Part shown: positions 45,602-57,438 of the stretch, piece after piece
Layout of the letters: every line of letters begins with the position of its first letter
How positions within the stretch are numbered: position 1 is the first letter of the stretch
Source of the DNA: Diadema setosum
Taxonomy: Eukaryota > Echinodermata > Echinoidea > Diadematoida > Diadematidae
Length of the DNA: 64,000 nucleotides
Direction: 5' to 3'
Assembly: GCF_964275005.1 (NCBI RefSeq)
Contig: NC_092694.1
Location: 34,360,967-34,424,966, forward strand
The notes under the pieces: model-generated
Databases searched by the model: none
Told to the model about the DNA's origin: nothing
Seen by the model: the letters and a program-made list of their open reading frames with translations, nothing else
Made by a program: the position numbers and the translations under genes

Positions 45602-48600
45602 ATTTCCTCAATGTCAAAATATTGCAGTGCCAGCAATTTTCAATCAAAAGCAACATCATGCAAATGACACGTAATATCACATTTACAAGTCAATATCAAA
45701 GCAGATACTTTTTATAAAAGTTTATTAGATGATTGATTTGATCTCTGAAAGTACTGTACATTCTACATGATAAAAAATTGTGCATATTATGTGGCAGCTA
45801 TGTATGACATGCTACCACACTCTGTGTGTAGGAACACAATTATATCTTCTCTTATAATACAGTGGTTCTTTTCTATGTGCTACATGACGGACGGATCTAC
45901 AATGTACGAAAAAATATTGAGATGAAATCTTGGATTCTTTGTAGGTTCACAATGCAAAATTTAAACACAGGTAAACTCTGTTATAATGAGAAACACTACT
46001 TGGGACTGCCGTAATTTTCTCGTCATAACCAGGAGACCTCATTAACATAGATGTAGGGTAAACTGTAATGACAGTTTTATCAGACAAATCTCTTGTTTCA
46101 TTAAAGCCTCTTGTATCGGTCTTTCATTATGATGGACACTGATATATGATAGAAACATCTCACTATGATAAAATACTTCTTTTTTGCTTCTGCCTCTCTC
46201 TTACAGCACAAAATTCAAATAGAAATATCTTCCTAAAGACTTTATTGTTATGATACACCATTGCATGACAGTGACCGTACTACACAACACACACACAAAC
46301 ACACACAAATTATGAATACACACTGCTACTTCCAATAACTGCTCTTTTTTCTATCATAAAGGCCCTAAAAAGTCCAAAAGGTAAGCTTACAGGTAGGGGA
46401 TCCCATTTGCATGCCTTAAATGAAGAGTTGTATAAATACAGTGGTATGTTGAAGAGAGTATCATTTTAGAAACTCCCACAAAGTATTGAAAGTGGAAGGT
46501 AACATTTAGTACATTTTTTGACCGTTAAGATTTTGAATTGAATTTTTTTCGGGGCTCACCGTAAATTCCAGTACATTACTAGGCTAGCTTTGCAGACCCA
46601 TGCACTGCATGTGTGTTCATCATGTATATTTTGTGAAGAAAGTTCATCAACACAAGCCTCATTTCTATATACATTCTTGCCACACACTCTATATGTTATT
46701 ACATCAGCTCTTGTACTTTTAGATTTGTGTTTATAGATAACAAATACAGAAGACTGCAACAAAAAGGCTTAAGTGTGGCTGACACACAGAACTACTGAGT
46801 AGTTGAGTTTTGTGCATTATTCAAATTTTAGATAACTGATGACTTCCAAATTTCTAAGCAGTGGCCTAAGCAAGTCCCCTGAGGTTCATATTTAATGTTT
46901 TGCTGCATTTTGGGAGGTCTGTAAAAGGTATCCCCTACCTTTAAATAATATCCTCTGTATTAATTTTGTCCATGGTCTCAGGAAAGGACAAAAGAGGCAT
47001 ACCCTTTACATGCATGTGTCAGCATGCGTTCCCTATTGCATGTCCGTTGCTATACGTGATGTATATATATATTTAAGAAGTCAAGATTAAAACTACCTTA
47101 ATGATCCCTGGCAAAAGAGAATACCAGTGTATTTCTATTGCTAGATGGTGTTTGTACAAATGGATGAATGAATACAATTACACAAATACAATAAATCAGT
47201 GAACAAAAAAAAAAGTTCATATTGTACATGTATACAAAATACAACCAAAAAAAAAAACAACAAAACAAAACAAAATAAAAACAAAAACCAAACAAGGACC
47301 ATACTGGAATAAAGTCCACTGAAATAACTAGAGATGATACCAGCATAAGTGAGTTTACTGCACTATCTTTAATTCTGATTAAAAAGAGGAGTACTTCACA
47401 TGTCCTGTACTTGACCTGACTGCTCGAGATGGGGTTACCGTATTAAAAAAAAAAAGCGAACTACAGGGGGATGCAATATTGCATTGTACACTTTACATAT
47501 CACGTATGAGAGACAAACGGATGAGCCTTGAAAAATCACAAAAATTATAAAGAGTTCAATGAATAGCAGATCTAGCTGCATTATGTACCTATAAAATGAA
47601 AAAAGAAAATTAAGTATGGTTATATTCAGGAAGACAAAATTTCAAAAATGAACCTCATCAAAATTTTCAATTTCTACATAACACAGAGGAGCGATTTATT
47701 GGATCACAAAAGTTGAGCAGTAATACACTTTCTGGTCTGCATGCTGTGCCAGTATGCTTCAATGTTACATACACATACTATTGTATCATCTCCCTGGAGG
47801 AGTTGCCAATGGCAACCACAGATTCCCATCACCAACTCTCTCCTGCCAGATGAATAAATGCACATGTTTTTCACCTGTTAACAAATTTTGGTGGGTCTTT
47901 GTCTTGTCTTCACATTCTGAACAGCACCCTTCGAGCAAGCTCCCCTACAATGAATTTTGTTGCGGGCTCACACTTGTAGTGTTTTGATTTGTAAGTTCTG
48001 ATTTTATCTTTACTGATTTCTCTTCATATCAAACACTCTCCCAGTATCTCCTTCTCTCTCTCTCTCTGACAATGTATTTTATCCAAATGTTCTTTTTGTA
48101 ATCTTTCTCTTTGTGCGGTTACCGCTTGGCTCTCCCATTCTTCCTCCCTCTCCTCCCTTTTGTAGCTCCATCTCTCGCTCGCTTCATACCTTCTCTCTCT
48201 CCTTCTCTCTTTCTGTCCCCCTCTCTCTCTCTCTCACTGTCTCCCTTACCATTCATTCCCTCCGCCACTCTCTGTTGCCCTCTCGTTCTAGTTGGTCGAG
48301 CAGCTGCAATCGGAGGATCGCAATTTAGCTTCATGGCCATCACTGATGGTAGAGGTATAATAATGATTTAATCGCGACGGAAACGTTCTGCTTCCAGTCT
48401 CCTGTTGCATTCCCCCCCTCCCCACCCCCCATTGCTCTCTGACAAAAAGCAATCACCATCTGGGGGGCCAGGCAGGCATGTAGAGGAAATCATCAACTGC
48501 GACGGAAGAAATGAGAGATGATCAAAACATTTATATTTTGTCGCAGAAAGACAGATGGTTGATATTGAAAGCGATTGTGTTTCCATCCAGTCAAAACTTG

Positions 48601-48863
48601 CACCACAGACGGCTGTGTCACATGTGCCTGGATGCGGAAGTAGAAGGTGCCACAAGAGTAGGATTGACCTTTAACCTTCAGCACACCAGACCATCACAGA
48701 GACAGGACACTGTATAAAGATGTATAGATGATTATTTGGGGAAATTACTCTTACTTTGTTGTATGCAAGATTTTGCTATACCTGTGGTCGTTATAACGGG
48801 AGTGCTCTAAAACATATTTTTGTGATTCCTCTGTAAAGGTGAAGAGTGCTGCTTGGTCTAATT
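45602..48863. other. presumed 3' UTR and intergenic region of the minus-strand gene
   Basis: No coding exon is seen. A minus-strand ATTAAA lies at 48372-48367 (about 490 bases after the stop) and an AATAAA near 47699; either could serve as poly(A) signal. A CT-rich tract (about 48045-48250) and A-rich tracts account for the open frames. Confidence 0.4.
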
Positions 48864-48998
48864 TTAGATGGTGATGGTGAGATTCCCGGATTTCATCTCC
48901 GTCTTGATGGTCTTGGATCCCTTCTTCAGCTCCGCGGGATCCGCTCCAGCTGCCTTCTGGTTCTCCCTCTCAACCACATCCTCTGCCGTGGCCGAAGA
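48864..48998 (-). CDS. coiled-coil / dynein-stalk-like protein, last exon (E7)
   Basis: Terminal exon: acceptor CTTCCCTGCAG at 48999, phase 0, 44 codons, then TAA at 48866-48864. It encodes residues 394-437 of the visible part, a charged tail (SSATAEDVVEREN..., ending GNLTITI). In dynein the second stalk helix and the AAA5 module would follow this point. Here the protein simply stops, and the tail keeps only a short Glu/Lys-rich stretch. The exon is much GC-richer than its flanks. Its upstream intron is the longest seen here, 4.5 kb. Confidence 0.8.
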   Translation of the reverse strand, partial: SSATAEDVVERENQKAAGADPAELKKGSKTIKTEMKSGNLTITI

Positions 48999-50807
48999 CT
49001 GCAGGGAAGAAGAAAAACAAAACTCTTTTCATTGCAATCTTCGTTAAGTCTTTGTATTTGTTTATTTTAATGTGCCAGAGCCATTTCTTACTGCCGCTTC
49101 CAGATTTAGATGAGTATACAGTATACAATATGGTACTTTGGATTTTGTTTGGAATATTTCATCAGTGCCTTCAGGCAAATTACAGGGGCAGAAAATCTAG
49201 AGAAACTCAAACTGAGCTTAAGCGATATTTGAAACTGTTATTTTGCATGAGGAATGAGTCATGTAAGTACAAATGTCAGGAAAGTAATAAGATAATATTT
49301 AAATATTTAAATTCACATTATATTACATATTTATACACGTACAATTCACTTATCTCAAGTGTTTATTTATTCATTCATTTTTTTTTTTTGCTTCTCATGA
49401 CTTTTACATGTACATTAAAACGATATTAAAGGTGATATAATGAAAACTGGGGTTGAGTCTAAAAACTCATCATACACAAAGGCAATATTGAGAAAGATTT
49501 TTGTATATTTTTTTACAGGATGATAATTTTGTGTATGTGTGTGAGTGTGTGTGTTTGTGCATTTGTGTGTCTCTCTGGGAGTATATTGTAAATCTACTCA
49601 TGCACCTGGTACCCCAGACATATAGATTTACTGATTCTTATTCAGTGCATGGGAAGGTACCCATTGTTTAAAAAAAAAAAAGAACAGTACAGAGTTTCTT
49701 GCCACGTGTACATATCAATCAACGAAGACACATATTGGTTGCTGCATGTCTACTACCTATCAACATTCTGAATCAAACTGAAGGAACTATAGAAAGGGAT
49801 TATCAGATATGTCTGCAGCCCCTGTGAGGCAGGGTTATCCCTTAATACCATTACATCACAATATTCCACTACTTCTCCACAAATGCTCTTTCAGATTCTT
49901 TTCTCATTGCGAAGAAGCGAAAGAAAGATAGGAAAAGAAAAAGACAGAGAGATAAGAGAGCAAGAAAGTGAGAGAGAGAGAGAGAGAGAGAAATACCTAG
50001 CAAGAGAATGGGAGTTATAAAATGGAGCATTAAAAAAAAAAGAGAACTATAGAATACTGGATTGCTAGATGTGTCTTAGCGCATGGATGCATTTACTATT
50101 CACTTGATCAGAGTGATTTGTAACTCCTTTACATGCTTCGCAGATTACAGACTGTATTTTGTTAATCTTTGTGCTAAGCATACTGAACAAGCCTGTACCA
50201 GGTGGTATGCCTTTAGTTGTTGCTAGCTTGGACAAGGTTGGACAAGCCTTCTGGTGCACAAGATTTGAAAATACCTGGCACTATCAAAATGAAACTCCTC
50301 TACAGGAACACTGAAGAAAACAGTGATATAATTTCATGTGCTTCATTTGAAGCCTATATACAGACTACAGGTGAGCATTACGATATGAAATGTGATGGTA
50401 ATAAGGCACTGAAATGTGATGGTAAACATATTGTACATATTATACACACAGTATATTCAGCAGGCATTTTTTTTTATTATCAAATTCAGTGAGTCAACTG
50501 ATATTTGCAACATTAATAACTAGCAAAAATTTTGCCTCGTGTGACACAATTATGCTTTTGTCATTAAGCTAAGAAATTTTTAATTTTCTTGTGGAAAGTG
50601 ATATAATGCCAACTTTTACTCTGTCAATGTGGCTCTAAAATACTCAAAATCTCTTACATGTCACAATTGACAAAATTTATGACAAATGCAGTATTATTGA
50701 AGATAATTAAAGCAATCTTACCCATACTTTAGAATACATACATTGTATAACTTTCATGGCTTCTGAGTTATGTAATGACCTAAGGCCTAGGGGTGGGGAA
50801 CGTGTAC

Positions 50808-50901
50808 TTAACCCGTTGAGGATGGACTAATTTTGCTGCAACATGCAATTCCCATAGACACCTGCCCAAGTATACCTAGCAACTCCTCCTCAATGGGTTA
50901 A
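50808..50901. mobile_element. 90-bp palindromic MITE, copy E
   Basis: Within the last intron of the minus-strand gene. Ends are TTAACCCGTTGAGGA and CCTCAATGGGTTAA, with internal CCCATAGACACCTGCC. Elsewhere in this intron (48999-52485) no exon is seen; a GA tract lies at about 49970-49990. Confidence 0.8.
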
Positions 50902-52485
50902 TCTGATTAAGGCATTCATCAATTGATTGCACTCCATCCATTGAATTGCTCTTTTCTTTTTCTGATCATCCAGGCATAAAACACAGCCTTCTTTCAGATG
51001 TTCATGACTCCATACTGACTAGTACACTTGGTTCATTGTGGCACACCAAAGCCCATTGGGGAATTATGATAGCCACAGTGTGTATGTACATCAATGACCG
51101 CACTGTCATGGAATACAGGTACTTCATACAAAGTCAACAAGTGGCTTATGGTCTGCTGTATGGAGTGGCAATACTGTGCACATTTCATATGAAAGTTTGT
51201 TGTCCCATATTTTTTTTTAATTTTCAATGATGCTTTAGGGCACTTATGGCCTATGCAGAAGTTGTATGATTTTACAGCAATGTATACACATTTTGTATGT
51301 ATAAACTGATATTTTGTCTCAAAGGCAGATAAGATTGAAGTTATTTTTAACTACTTTGCTGGTTACAAAGCTTCAGATATAATGCAACTCTTGTAAACCA
51401 TGCATTAACTGCAATTCCTGATGACCAGGCATGACATGAATTTACATTGTAGAAAAAGAGTAAATCTTTGTGCTATAATGTAGTGGTTGATAAGGTTTCA
51501 ACTCAGTAAAGAAGCTTAAAGTTACATCAGAGAGTGATAACTGGCAGGAATACATCATGACATGACATGACAAAACTTTGCTCAAACGAAAAAAAAAAAA
51601 AAATGCACTGGTGTAGGACAGATTGTTCATTGGCATAAATATGCTATTGTTTTGTTTGGCAACAATGTTTAGAAAGGATACCTTTGATGACCACAAATAC
51701 CACACACTTGCAATCAAAAAGAAATTAGATCTCAGAAGAAAGAGGCATGGATTTCCTCTGATAGGGAAAACTAAATCTAAAGACTGCCATGCACAGACTG
51801 TCGTATAAACCAAATGCACCCCGTAGACACTCTGTGACCCTCAAACACTTTTAATCCATTTGTTCCATCAGATTTGTAACATTAATCCATCCCAAAGTCA
51901 AAGGTTAACTTAGGAATGCTTGCATGTACATGAAGTACAAATTAATGCACAAATTACAAACCATATAACATCAACATTTGACAAAGATGATTACGACTGC
52001 GAGGTCAAAATAAGATTAGTAAATGCTTATCTGACAAAAGCTTGAAATATGATGAAGTAATAACAGCCTATAAAATGCTAAAACTGGAATGAGGATTTAA
52101 TGGACACTGTAGCTGAAGTAAATCCATACAAAAATATCAAACAAATAATGAATGTACAACACACATTCCATTTGGAGAAAAAAATACATATCACCAAAAA
52201 AAAAATCATTAACTTTATAACCAAGACAAAACAGCCAGGAACATTAAGGAAGATGTATGTGGTCATAGCTTTGCCCATGATTAGTAGGGAGCATGCCTGT
52301 TAAAAGGTGTATGCTACCCTATAGCTTAGTTATGATTGGATATCATTTGCCGTAATTTGAGGTTTTCCACGAAGAATAAAATGTGACAATAGGAGTGGTA
52401 TGCCAAGAAGTAAACCTTTCTTTTTCCTGTACGCCACTGACAAATGAAAAAAAATGCAGACATGGAGAAAATGCATGGTATCAAA

Positions 52486-53500
52486 TGTGACCCGCTACGT
52501 CAAAAGGATCCAAAAGTCGCTGACGGCTTAGCTGAGAATAATCGAATTTGATATCAGATCATTAGAATCCATCAAAACCATAGACTTTCTGTTTTTAACA
52601 TATTTTTGCAGACTAATGTTTTGTCTATTATCTGTCGAAATTTAGAAGGTTAATGATCAAAGGAAAGGGAAGAAATTAGCATTGTTCTGGGCCATGATTT
52701 TCTAAGTTTAAACGGAACAGAAACGTGTCCGATGATTTGGATTTAGCGCTGCAGATAGACTCCGCCCCTAGCAACGAGAGAGTGATCTTATTGGTGAGTG
52801 CATGGCATCCTGGTAATTGATTGGTCATACATAGACCGCTGGCACCAAGCTTGAATGAGCATCACGGAGGTTACTGGGGCCTATCTTCCATTGTCAACAG
52901 GTGAAAACTGTCTTATCTCCCCTCAATTACGATTTGGGAAGGAAAACTTGGAAGGTAGTTTTCTCGAAATGATGCATCACGCGTTTACCCCGGGGTACCG
53001 TAGTACCCCAGGTAACCGCGTTGTGTAGCGCCACCTCACGTCCACTCGAGGACAGCCAGAGAAAAATGCATGCACTGTGTGTGCGTGTACATAGTCATTC
53101 CCATGCCACTGCATGTTATACTATGCATGCATGGAAGCTGCGATACCACTAGCGTGTGCTTCAGTGCAGTGCATGCAGTGCAGTAGCGCGCGTTAGCTCC
53201 AGCACCAAACTAATTTCCTCTTTTTGGCACCCAGGGTACAACCTTTTAAAAAAAATAAATAATTCAACAAAATGGCTGATTTTTGTTTGGTACCCTGGGA
53301 TACCATTTATGTCATCAAAAGCCAATTTCCTAGACCACTTGACATGCTCTCTTAAAAACATTGATATTTCTGCAACCAAGCACATTTATGAGTCATGTTT
53401 TGTATGCAATTAAAGCGGAAGAGTAAGGCAATAATGTCATGTCATTTTCAGAATGTCGACCTCCCCCGGCTTTCGGATACTTTTGTTGTAGCGGGTCACA
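52486..53500. mobile_element. 1,015-bp element with TGTGACCCGCTAC ends
   Basis: Left TIR TGTGACCCGCTAC with AAAAGGATCCAAAAGTCGC; right TIR GGCTTTCGGATACTTTTG with GTAGCGGGTCACA. They are inverted over ~40 bases. Inside is a hairpin at about 52980-53020 (GTTTACCCCGGGGTAC / GTACCCCAGGTAAC) and a CCAGGGTAC / GTACCCTGG pair near 53230-53300. No transposase frame. The right end stops 29 bases short of the E6 splice donor. Confidence 0.7.
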
Positions 53501-53529
53501 AATGGTAGCATCAATATAATCAAACTTAC

Positions 53530-53715
53530 CCAGGCATAGAAGACAGCTGCGCCAGCACTGACGTCCCTGACCTGCTCCAGGTCGAATGCAGCCAAGATGG
53601 CGCTGGTCCGCTCTGCAGTCGCCACGGGGATCTTGTTTGGGTCGCACTCCATGACCCGCCGCTTCAGCCCTTCTTTGCCCGTCTTGCCGATAAGGGCCTG
53701 CATTCCTTTCCAGTC
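53530..53715 (-). CDS. coiled-coil / dynein-stalk-like protein, exon E6
   Basis: 186 bases, phase 0 to 0; acceptor AAAATCCACCCAG, donor CCTGG|GTAAGT. It encodes residues 332-393. The order DWKGMQALIG, then NKIP, then a short helix, then FDLEQVRDVSAGAAVFYAW follows the distal half of the dynein microtubule-binding domain. In dynein that half reads W..A+.+LGDP, then DNIP, then F.PE.V..VS.A...L..WV. The match includes the invariant-looking Trp after the PPP..V block, the NIP turn and the closing Trp. What is lost relative to dynein is the WVRAM..Y segment that leads into the second stalk helix. Confidence 0.85.
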
Positions 53716-53793
53716 CTGGGTGGATTTTGAGGAAAGGAAGGTGGGAAAACTATGAGCACAGAAACAGTAAAACAGTCACCTGGATTCACACTC

Positions 53794-53880
53794 TTAACCC
53801 GATGAGGACGGACTGATTTTGCTACGACACAAATTTCCCACAGACACCTGCCTGAGTATAGCACTCATCCTCAACAAGTT
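53794..53880. mobile_element. 90-bp palindromic MITE, copy F
   Basis: In the intron between E5 and E6. TTAACCCGATGAGGACGG at left; right end CTCATCCTCAACAAGTT is worn. Internal TTTTGCTACGACAC and CACCTGCCTGAGTATA fit the family. The rest of this intron (53881-54764) shows no exon. Confidence 0.75.
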
Positions 53881-54764
53881 CAAAGTTTGTGCGTCCCTTT
53901 TGCAGCCCTGATTATTAGATTCCATTCATAATCTGGTATATTGTGGAGGTAGGTAATTAAGACCTCTTCTCAAAATAATGAAAGTGGAAGCTTCGTTGTG
54001 ATAGAGGGGGAAATATTACTATAGATTTCCAGTGAATTATCGGACCCCCCCCAAAAAAAAAAGAAAAAAAAAGAAGAAAATTCCAAACATTCTTCTTGGT
54101 TTAAAAGGGGAGGGCATTCTCGAGTGACATGGGTTTTTCATATTCATTTTTTAGAAAACTCTGAGGTGTATTGGAGTAAGATTTACACAAGATGTTGGAA
54201 GCATTATTCTTCAACAATGCAAAATTTCATAACACGTGTTTGCAAAAGGGATATATACAACTTTTTATCACATCCAGTGCTGACATTTAGTCGTGCGTCA
54301 GTGTACGCTCATTATTGGGTCTCTGTCGCCACACGCACAATGTCATGCAGATTCATGCATACCAAATCTGCATAGTCTGTGGACTATAAAAATCTAATTT
54401 ACCTTTGTGAATTCTGACTGATATGCTTCACACAAAAGTTAGAGCAATATAAAAGGGTAGATTTGGTTACGTGTGACTTGTTGATAGATTACAGTTTGAT
54501 ACAGTTTCAGAAGAGAGAGAGCGTATGCACTTTTTATTTCTGAAGATTCCACGCTTTTTAGTCATGATATTTACATGAATTAGATTCAATGTTGCCATTC
54601 CAAACTACAAATGTACTTGTATATCTTTGTATGGGAAGTTGCATATTCAAACACTGAGTAATGCAAGTCAGCCAGCTTCCCTCAAAAAGGAGAAAAAGAA
54701 AAAGAAAATTCAATCATGAGTGATGCTGCACCTGGACTTTCATTGATCTGACTCAAGGGTGGTT

Positions 54765-55330
54765 CCCCCTTCCCTATCACCCCATCACCTCTGACCTCCA
54801 TCACTCCCTACCCTATCACCCCATCACATACTGTATACGCTATAATTTTCGCGTGCATAAATTTTCGCGAATTGCCGCTGTCACACATTTTCACGAGTAG
54901 TTAAATTCGCGATTGGGGGACCGGAGAAAATATGAAGTGGCAAAGAAAGTGTGAATTTTCACCTTACTAGCAACGAATGCTCCCACAGCGACTGGGCTGT
55001 GTATACTAGAGATTCTAGTAAATTAGTTAGACGTGGACATGCTATATGTACGTAAACAAGCTTAGCCAGTATGGTCTGTTCGGTAAGCCGTAAAATGATC
55101 GTATCGTCAAGGCAAGGGATTCATTTTAGAAGGTAATATTTTCGCGTGTTGTTAATTTCACGAATAGCTCCTGACTCGCGAAATTCGCGAAAACAAAACC
55201 CACGCGAAATATATAGCGTATACAGTACCTGCATCACCCCCTACCCCCATCACCCCCTACCCTATCACCCCTAACCCCCATCACCCCCTAACCCAAATTA
55301 CCCCCCAAACCTCCACCACTCCCATCACTC
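54765..55330. repeat. CCATCACCCCCTA minisatellite split by a MITE
   Basis: Irregular units of CCATCACCCC(C)TACCC run from 54765 to 54828 and resume at 55228-55330. On the gene's sense strand this is GGGTGATGGGGGTAGGG, rich in G triplets, and it begins immediately after the E5 donor at 55332. Confidence 0.75.
54829..55227. mobile_element. TACTGTATACGC-ended MITE inside the minisatellite
   Basis: Inverted ends TACTGTATACGCTATA and TATAGCGTATACAGTA, with CGCGAAATT / AATTTTCGCG arms. Its interior contains CAGCGACTGGGCTGTGTATA, also found in complement at 32588 and 32884. TA flanks both sides. It splits the surrounding minisatellite cleanly, so it is the younger of the two. Confidence 0.8.
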
Positions 55331-55332
55331 AC

Positions 55333-55613
55333 CTGCAGCTGTTTCTCCTTGTTGCCTAGCAACAAGTAGGTGGAGATCATGACCTTGTGGACCTGGGGCG
55401 GTGGCTTGGAGTAGCTGCGGATCTCAGCCACAGTACTCTGCTTCAGGTTGAGGATCTCGTCGCGCAGTCGCTTGAGGCGCTTGAGCGAGAGCAGCATCTT
55501 GTTGGCCTGGATCATCTCCTGCGGCATGTGAGCCTCGTAGCCGTGCTTCTTGACAAAGTTGATGGCCTTCTCGAGCTCCTCCAGATTGCGCTTGTCCATG
55601 GCTTTCATGAGGT
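55333..55613 (-). CDS. coiled-coil / dynein-stalk-like protein, exon E5
   Basis: 281 bases, enters in phase 1 and leaves in phase 0; acceptor TTTTGGACACAG, donor CTGCAG|GTGAGT. It encodes residues 238-331. The first half (LMKAMDKRNLEELEKAINFV ... ANKMLLSLKR) is the second copy of the ~45-residue two-helix unit begun in E4. Then AEIRSYSKPPPQVHKVM (PPP at 308-310) and LLLGN match the proximal half of the dynein stalk head, where the family reads (E)(V/I)+S+..PPP.V..VM....LLG. So E5 fuses the helical repeat directly to the stalk-like domain within one exon. Confidence 0.88.
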
Positions 55614-55919
55614 CTGTGTCCAAAAGAGATTTAAAGTGAAAACATAGTTTTCAATATGTCCACAGAGCTGTTGATTTTTGCTCTTAAATGCACACATATG
55701 CATAAGAACTGTGTGAAATAAAGCTTTCACACAATTTCAGTTGGGTAATGACTGAAATGCTAAATATTAGCCAAAACGGTTCACAGGAAGTACAACAGTC
55801 TCTGAGCATACCCAATCGTGGTTGCTACGTAAACTTTGTGATCAATTTTCGATAATGGAGTCACTTTGATATGTTTGATAACTTGCATTTGTTGGTTGAC
55901 TCTCACTTTCATTTTGTTG

Positions 55920-56345
55920 CCTCCTCTTGGTACACCTTATTAGGGCTCGCTGCTTGCTAAGCACCCCCATGCTGTTGCTATTTCACTCTTTTCCTTTCTT
56001 TATCCCTCTGTTGTTCCTCATCTTGTTTGATGTTGCCTCCTATTCTTCCTATCCTTCAAAGGCTGCCCCCATTGTCCTTGGGATCATCACTGACCCTTCT
56101 CTGCCTTTTGTCTGTCCATCCTCCTGCTCTAATCCCCCTCCCTTTACCTGTTATGGACTCCTTGCCCATGACCTCCAATCCTCCCCTTTTGTTTTCTTTG
56201 TTCTGTGTACCCAGCCTGTCCCTGACTGCTCTTGTTGTGTGAAGTCCTTATATGTGATTGCTTTCCCTGCCTGTTTGTTATTTTGCCTCTGACAAAGATT
56301 CCGCTAGGATCGAAAGCTCAGGCCCCTTTTGACTCCATTTTACTC
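55920..56345 (+). mobile_element. probable 3' tail of a Penelope-like or LINE-type retroelement
   Basis: A pyrimidine-rich stretch is followed by CCTCTGACAAAGATTCCGC and GATCGAAAGCTCAGG. This is the kind of 'educated' tail that ends many Penelope-like and some LINE elements in marine invertebrates, then TTTTGACTCCATTTTACTCC. Only the non-coding end is here; the 121-codon frame is composition-driven. The family assignment rests on memory of similar tails. Confidence 0.35.
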
Positions 56346-56984
56346 CATTGGCTCGCCACTATTGGATAAGCAGTTTTCGGCAGCTTTTTTCGCTACAATT
56401 TTCGATAACTGACAAATCGGGCCACAACAGTATAAACTGATTTTCTGCACGACAGTGAATTACAAGCAGCTTGTTGGGAAATATAGACTGCTAGGGCACG
56501 ATCAATCGTCACGTAACATTCTACCTACCCACACTGCTGGACAGGTATCATTCCTCTGGAATAAAAGCTGTATTCAATGATCAAAATCATTTCACACCTT
56601 TGATCTGAAAACACTCCAAAACAATTTATTATCTTGGCAAAATCGCTTCACCCAAGTACAAGTTTCTCGGTAGACTCTTTTGATGTGCCTGCAAGCAAAT
56701 TCCAAATGATGAAAGATGAATTTTGAACCCTTCTCATACTACCAGTATGTCTTAGTTTTAATGGCAATGGATAAAAGTGAGTGGCTTCAAATTTGCATGC
56801 ACTGAACTGGACTGACTATTGAGCTGTAGTACCAGTAAACTGAACAGAACTGAAATTCAACTGCATCACACTGTTGTAAATCACACCGAGTCATTATGCA
56901 TGAATGTACAAGAACCAACAAAAAACAGCAGCCTAAAAAAAAAAATGGGAAGTAAAAAGAAAAACCTCTGTTACTACATTCACT
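56346..56984. other. intron, nothing recognised
   Basis: AT-rich sequence between E4 and E5 with no exon or element recognised. The segment 55614-55919 is likewise empty. Confidence 0.5.
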
Positions 56985-57060
56985 CTACAAAACAAAACAA
57001 ACAAGCGAACAAACAAAACAAAACAAAACAAACAAACAAACAAACAAACAAACAAAAACA
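56985..57060. repeat. (AAAC)n microsatellite
   Basis: AAACAAAC/AAAACAAAAC tract about 50-60 bases downstream (sense strand) of the E4 donor. Confidence 0.85.
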
Positions 57061-57111
57061 ATGCCCCTCATTACATTATTCATGGAACAAAAAAGTTGTT
57101 CTTCAACTGAC

Positions 57112-57279
57112 CATCCCGGGCCTTGAATCTCTTGAGAATGCTCTCTGCCTTGGCTAGGTCTCCCTCAGTGTCTGCCAGCTTGTTCTCCTTGAACTCCTTG
57201 ACTGACTTCTGCAGCTTGGCCTTGTCCTTCTCCTTGATCGCCACCTTCAGCTCCTTGCGGATCCGGTTGTGACGCTCGC
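57112..57279 (-). CDS. coiled-coil / dynein-stalk-like protein, exon E4
   Basis: 168 bases, phase 1 to 1; acceptor GTCGTCCTCCAG, donor GGGATG|GTCAGT. It encodes residues 182-238. After a basic start (ERHNRIRKE) comes the first two-helix unit: LKVAIKEKDKAKLQKSVKEF, a linker, then LAKAESILKRFKA. It aligns with the E5 unit (LMKAMDKRNLEELEKAINFV ... IQANKMLLSLKR) at the A, L, K and hydrophobic positions, so the pair arose by duplication. Similar helical pairs occur in many cytoskeletal proteins. No enzymatic motif is seen. Confidence 0.85.
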
Positions 57280-57438
57280 CTGGAGGACGACAAACAATTC
57301 AACAAGCGTTTTCATCCTCAACCAAATAGGGCGATATTCACGAGATGCCAGCAATCAATACAACTATCATTATCCACATCCATGACAACAACAATAATGC
57401 AGTCAACGAGGGATATGAAAAAAGACAACAAAGTTAAG

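Noticed and set aside
48111-48371. 86-codon plus frame of Ser/Leu/Pro
   Set aside because: Reads a CT microsatellite.
55927-56292. 121-codon plus frame rich in Leu/Pro/Ser
   Set aside because: A composition effect of a pyrimidine-rich retroelement tail.
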